A DNA stretch of 23,663 bases from a virus, in the IMG/VR virus record IMGVR_UViG_3300035662_000164, positions 1-23,663 of that record; one strand, written 5' to 3'. Positions within the stretch are counted from its first letter, which is position 1, and each line of letters starts with the position of its first letter. Below are positions 21,838 through 23,663 of the stretch, piece after piece. The position numbers and the translations under genes were made by a program. The notes beneath the pieces were generated by a model that saw only the letters and a program-made list of their open reading frames with translations, was not told where the DNA came from and did no database searches.

Positions 21838-21941
21838 TGATCCACCCGCTGACTTTTTACGTTAACCAACACCAGACCGCAGAAGAACTTATCGCACTAC
21901 TACCCTTAATCCAATGGCTTGATTCGCAGCAAAACTGTTAA
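21837..21941 (+). CDS. Tiny protein gene at the end of the late operon
   Basis: A 34-codon frame starts at the A shared with the preceding TGA (TGATG). It reads M-I-H-P-L-T-F-Y-V, then Q-T-A-E-E-L-I-A-L-L-P-L-I-Q-W-L-D and ends at TAA. The helical, leucine-rich second half and the one-base overlap suggest real coupled translation. It is too short to classify. A terminator-like hairpin follows directly. Confidence 0.5.
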   Translation: MIHPLTFYVNQHQTAEELIALLPLIQWLDSQQNC

Positions 21942-21951
21942 GACCTTGCAC

Positions 21952-21985
21952 AAAACCGCGCCGGCTATGGGCGCGTGCCTGTTTT
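21952..21985 (+). terminator. Putative terminator at the end of the late operon
   Basis: A 6-bp GC stem CGCGCC (21957-21962) / GGCGCG (21970-21975) with a 7-base loop is flanked by an outer AAAAC/GTTTT pairing (21952-21956, 21981-21985). GTTTT forms a short T tract. It lies 10 bases after the last late gene stop, so it is well placed to end the right-going transcript. Confidence 0.5.
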
Positions 21986-22090
21986 GCGCGTTTATTGTGT
22001 GCTGTGTTGTATGTTTAAGCTGTTGATTTGATTATTAAAGTGTACGTTTTTATGTATATTTGAGTGCTAATCTTACTAACTCCTGTCAAA

Positions 22091-22115
22091 CCCGCATGGA
22101 TATTGGCTTTGCGGG
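22091..22115 (-). terminator. Possible terminator for the integrase transcript
   Basis: CCCGCA (22091-22096) and TGCGGG (22110-22115) form a 6-bp stem. On the minus strand it is followed by TTT, 39 bases past the int stop. The stem is short and the T run weak, so the call is tentative. Confidence 0.35.
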
Positions 22116-22153
22116 GAGTGTTTATTATTTGCTCGTTATTCGCACACTATAAG

Positions 22154-23290
22154 CTAGCCTGTTTTCATAATGATTTTAGTCCACTCAGACCCGCGAACAT
22201 CCCGATAAACGGCAGTCGTTGCTGCGTCCTTGTGACCGGCCAGCGCCTGGGCGAATTCGGCGCCGGCCTGATCGGTCCATAACCTGATCGAGAGTGAGCG
22301 CATTTCGTGGAAGGTCGGCGGTTCGATGCCCTCAGGCCAGAAGCGCGGCACGGAATCGCGCGCCTTGGCGAATCCCTTTGTCAGCCGGTTGAGCGATAGC
22401 GCATCACCTGGTGCTACTCTGGATTGATGCCGTATCTGATGCAGTAGCCAGGGTGAAACCACGGCATCGCGGCATTTCGCCACCACATCGGATAGCGTCA
22501 GATCGAGCGAGTCAAGGCGCAGATCGAGCGGGATGGCGAGTTGTGCGCCTGTCTTGCCTTGTCGCACGTAGAGCGTGCCGGACTCGATCCATGCCGATGC
22601 GTCGGCACGCTTGCGGAACTGCATCGCGGCCAGGTCTTCGCGCCTTTGGCCGGTAATGATGGCAAGTTCCATGGCGCGTTGCAGCCACGGGTCATGCTTG
22701 GCGGCAGCGGCATAGATGACGCGGAATCCGTCGAGCGTCAGGCGGGCGCGTTTGACGCCGGCCGGGACGCTGCGTAGCACCATGATGGGGTTGGTGGTTG
22801 CCCATCCCTGGGCGATGGCTTCGCGCCACACGTCCTGGACGTAGCTTTTCCAGTTCACCGCCGCGCCGTGTTTGCCGGCTTCGATCATGCCGTCGATCCA
22901 GTCCGCCCAGATGCGCGGCGCGGCGAGTTCGGCCAGTGTTCGCCGCCCGAATTTGGCCTCAAGTGCGCTGCGCTTCCAGTTTAATTGCCGTTGGGTTGTT
23001 GCGGCCAGGTTGCGTCTGGATTGAATCTTGGCGTATTCGCTGAGCCAGTCCGCCAGCGTGGCGCCGGTGCTGGCTTGAATCTTTGCGAGGATGTCTGTCT
23101 GTGCTTGTTCGGCCTCAACGTATTGGTTGGCCTCGATGGCCTGCTTGATCGCGTCCTTGCGCGGCACGCGGCCCACTGCGATGGCTTTCCCAATCAGGCG
23201 GTTGACGTAAACAAAGTACCCCGGCCGCTGTTCATAGAGGTTTGCGGGTAGATCATCGCTGGTTGTTTTGCGCGGCCTGCTCACGGACAT
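22154..23290 (-). CDS. int: Tyrosine integrase, lambda type
   Basis: Site-specific recombinase for phage integration and excision. The 378-residue protein has an N-terminal arm-binding region (about residues 1-55). A core-binding domain follows (about 75-170). The catalytic domain carries R216 (TGQR), K246 (QGKTG), H328 and R331 (HEMR), H353 (AGHK) and nucleophile Y362 (TAVYR). All six catalytic residues are present, so the enzyme should be active. The start at 23290 lies inside the excisionase gene (38-base overlap), typical of int-xis operons. The gene faces the late operon tail to tail, across the probable attP region. Confidence 0.96.
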   Translation of the reverse strand: MSVSRPRKTTSDDLPANLYEQRPGYFVYVNRLIGKAIAVGRVPRKDAIKQAIEANQYVEAEQAQTDILAKIQASTGATLADWLSEYAKIQSRRNLAATTQRQLNWKRSALEAKFGRRTLAELAAPRIWADWIDGMIEAGKHGAAVNWKSYVQDVWREAIAQGWATTNPIMVLRSVPAGVKRARLTLDGFRVIYAAAAKHDPWLQRAMELAIITGQRREDLAAMQFRKRADASAWIESGTLYVRQGKTGAQLAIPLDLRLDSLDLTLSDVVAKCRDAVVSPWLLHQIRHQSRVAPGDALSLNRLTKGFAKARDSVPRFWPEGIEPPTFHEMRSLSIRLWTDQAGAEFAQALAGHKDAATTAVYRDVRGSEWTKIIMKTG

Positions 23291-23483
23291 GATCTAGGAT
23301 GCTCTTGGGTTGGTCAGTTTGCTTCCGATACATCGCCGTTGGCAACACGTAGATTTTCGCGCCGGCGCGGATCGGTTCCGGGTAGATGCGCCCCTGGCTG
23401 ACCCAGCGCCGTGCGGTGCTGATGTGCGGCGGCGGGTCGAAGTTGTCGGCCAGCCAGCGGCTTAGTTCGATGTGTTTGGCCAT
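23253..23483 (-). CDS. xis: Excisionase (Xis-like DNA-binding protein)
   Basis: A 76-residue protein with the excisionase winged-helix pattern. An N-terminal helix E-L-S-R-W-L-A-D-N-F is followed by P-P-P-H-I-S-T-A-R-R-W-V-S-Q-G-R-I (residues 17-33, recognition helix). A wing reading P-E-P-I-R-A-G-A-K-I-Y-V (36-47) comes next. This matches lambda-type Xis / Exc proteins that bend attachment DNA and direct Int towards excision. It overlaps the integrase start, so the two are co-expressed. No strong Shine-Dalgarno is visible before its ATG. Confidence 0.87.
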   Translation of the reverse strand: MAKHIELSRWLADNFDPPPHISTARRWVSQGRIYPEPIRAGAKIYVLPTAMYRKQTDQPKSILDHVREQAAQNNQR

Positions 23484-23515
23484 GTGACGTAAAACTCTGT
23501 AAATACGCGGTTACG

Positions 23516-23529
23516 CGTCAAAAGTGACG
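23516..23529. promoter_or_regulatory. Inverted repeat between xis and the upstream gene
   Basis: CGTCA-AAAG-TGACG forms a 5-bp inverted repeat. GTGACGT occurs at 23484-23490 and 23524-23530, and CGTCAC recurs in inverse orientation near 23546. The cluster could bind Xis or a repressor. This is a weak, pattern-based call. Confidence 0.3.
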
Positions 23530-23533
23530 TGTC

Positions 23534-23663
23534 TCATGCGTTGGGCGTCACTGGCCGTTCTTGTCCTGGAGTCCATTCCAGGTATCCGCCTTCCTCACTT
23601 GCCGCCTGGCTCATGGCCTGGTGGCATTCAGGGTGCATCTTGATCGTTCCGACGTCGCCTGAA
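23534..23663 (-). CDS. Partial early gene of unknown function (3' end only)
   Basis: An open frame on the minus strand runs from the window edge to TGA at 23534-23536. It gives the last 42 residues of a protein: I-K-M-H-P-E-C-H-Q-A-M, then E-E-G-G-Y-L-E-W-T-P-G-Q-E-R-P. The H-P-E-C and E-W-x-x-G patterns recall small early phage proteins with a Cys/His site seen near int/xis operons. The rest is outside the window, so I do not assign a function. Confidence 0.6.
   Translation of the reverse strand, partial: SGDVGTIKMHPECHQAMSQAASEEGGYLEWTPGQERPVTPNA

Larger units (their letters stand above)
21942..22153. other. Noncoding region between late operon and integrase; probable attP
   Basis: About 210 bases without a supported gene, clearly richer in A+T than the flanking genes (for example 22020-22080). 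It separates right-going late genes from the left-going integrase. In lambda-type maps attP lies at the 3' side of int, exactly here. I cannot identify a core or arm sites by eye, and no tRNA gene fragment is recognisable. A frame at 22064-22282 (plus strand) mostly overlaps int in antisense and is not supported. Confidence 0.5.

Noticed and set aside
21942-22153. tRNA gene fragment or attachment core
   Set aside because: No cloverleaf or tRNA 3' end was recognisable by eye, so no core is claimed. A search against bacterial genomes would decide.
22064-22282. Plus-strand 72-codon frame next to the integrase
   Set aside because: More than half is antisense to the conserved integrase C-terminus, and no ribosome binding site or family pattern is visible.

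Overview
This window is a 23.7 kb, GC-rich segment of a temperate tailed phage with HK97/lambda-type gene order. The long tape-measure protein, HK97-type head genes and a lambda-type integrase point to a siphovirus. Strong AGGA-type ribosome binding sites, spanning ATGA/TAATG gene overlaps and a lambda-like Int/Xis pair point to a Gram-negative, probably proteobacterial, host. The exact host cannot be read from the sequence.

Layout. (1) 67-5518: terminator hairpin, terminase small and large subunits, portal, prohead protease, major capsid protein, strong terminator. (2) 5528-6303: a small protein and the head-tail connector. (3) 6300-8873: an inserted cassette with an M15-type peptidase (likely endolysin), holin-like protein, lipoprotein, DUF1353 protein, a coiled-coil/TM protein and two small proteins. 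(4) 8873-12202: head closure, tail completion, tail terminator-like protein, tail tube, and a tail assembly chaperone with a -1 frameshift. (5) 12184-12369, minus strand: a small superinfection-immunity-type membrane protein, antisense between the chaperone and the tape measure. (6) 12409-18421: tape measure and two tail-tip/fibre proteins. (7) 18418-21449: a complete diversity-generating retroelement (DGR). It comprises a C-type-lectin-like variable fibre protein carrying the variable repeat (VR) at its 3' end, avd, the template repeat (TR) and the reverse transcriptase. (8) 21397-21941: two small genes overlapping the RT gene. (9) 21942-22153: AT-richer noncoding stretch, probable attP region. 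(10) 22154-23663, minus strand: integrase, excisionase and the 3' end of another early gene.

How it works together. The right-going genes build the capsid, tail and lysis functions. The DGR lies at the end of the tail operon, in the same order as Bordetella phage BPP-1 (target-VR, avd, TR, RT). VR and TR are 110 bp repeats that differ at 15 positions, and all 15 are adenines in TR. This is the signature of adenine-specific mutagenic retrohoming, and it rewrites up to 13 codons of the receptor-binding tip of the fibre. The retroelement probably lets the phage switch host receptor, while int/xis and the immunity protein serve the lysogenic phase. Because tail genes and int flank an apparently uninterrupted attP region, the sequence reads in virion (or circular) order rather than as a prophage split at att.
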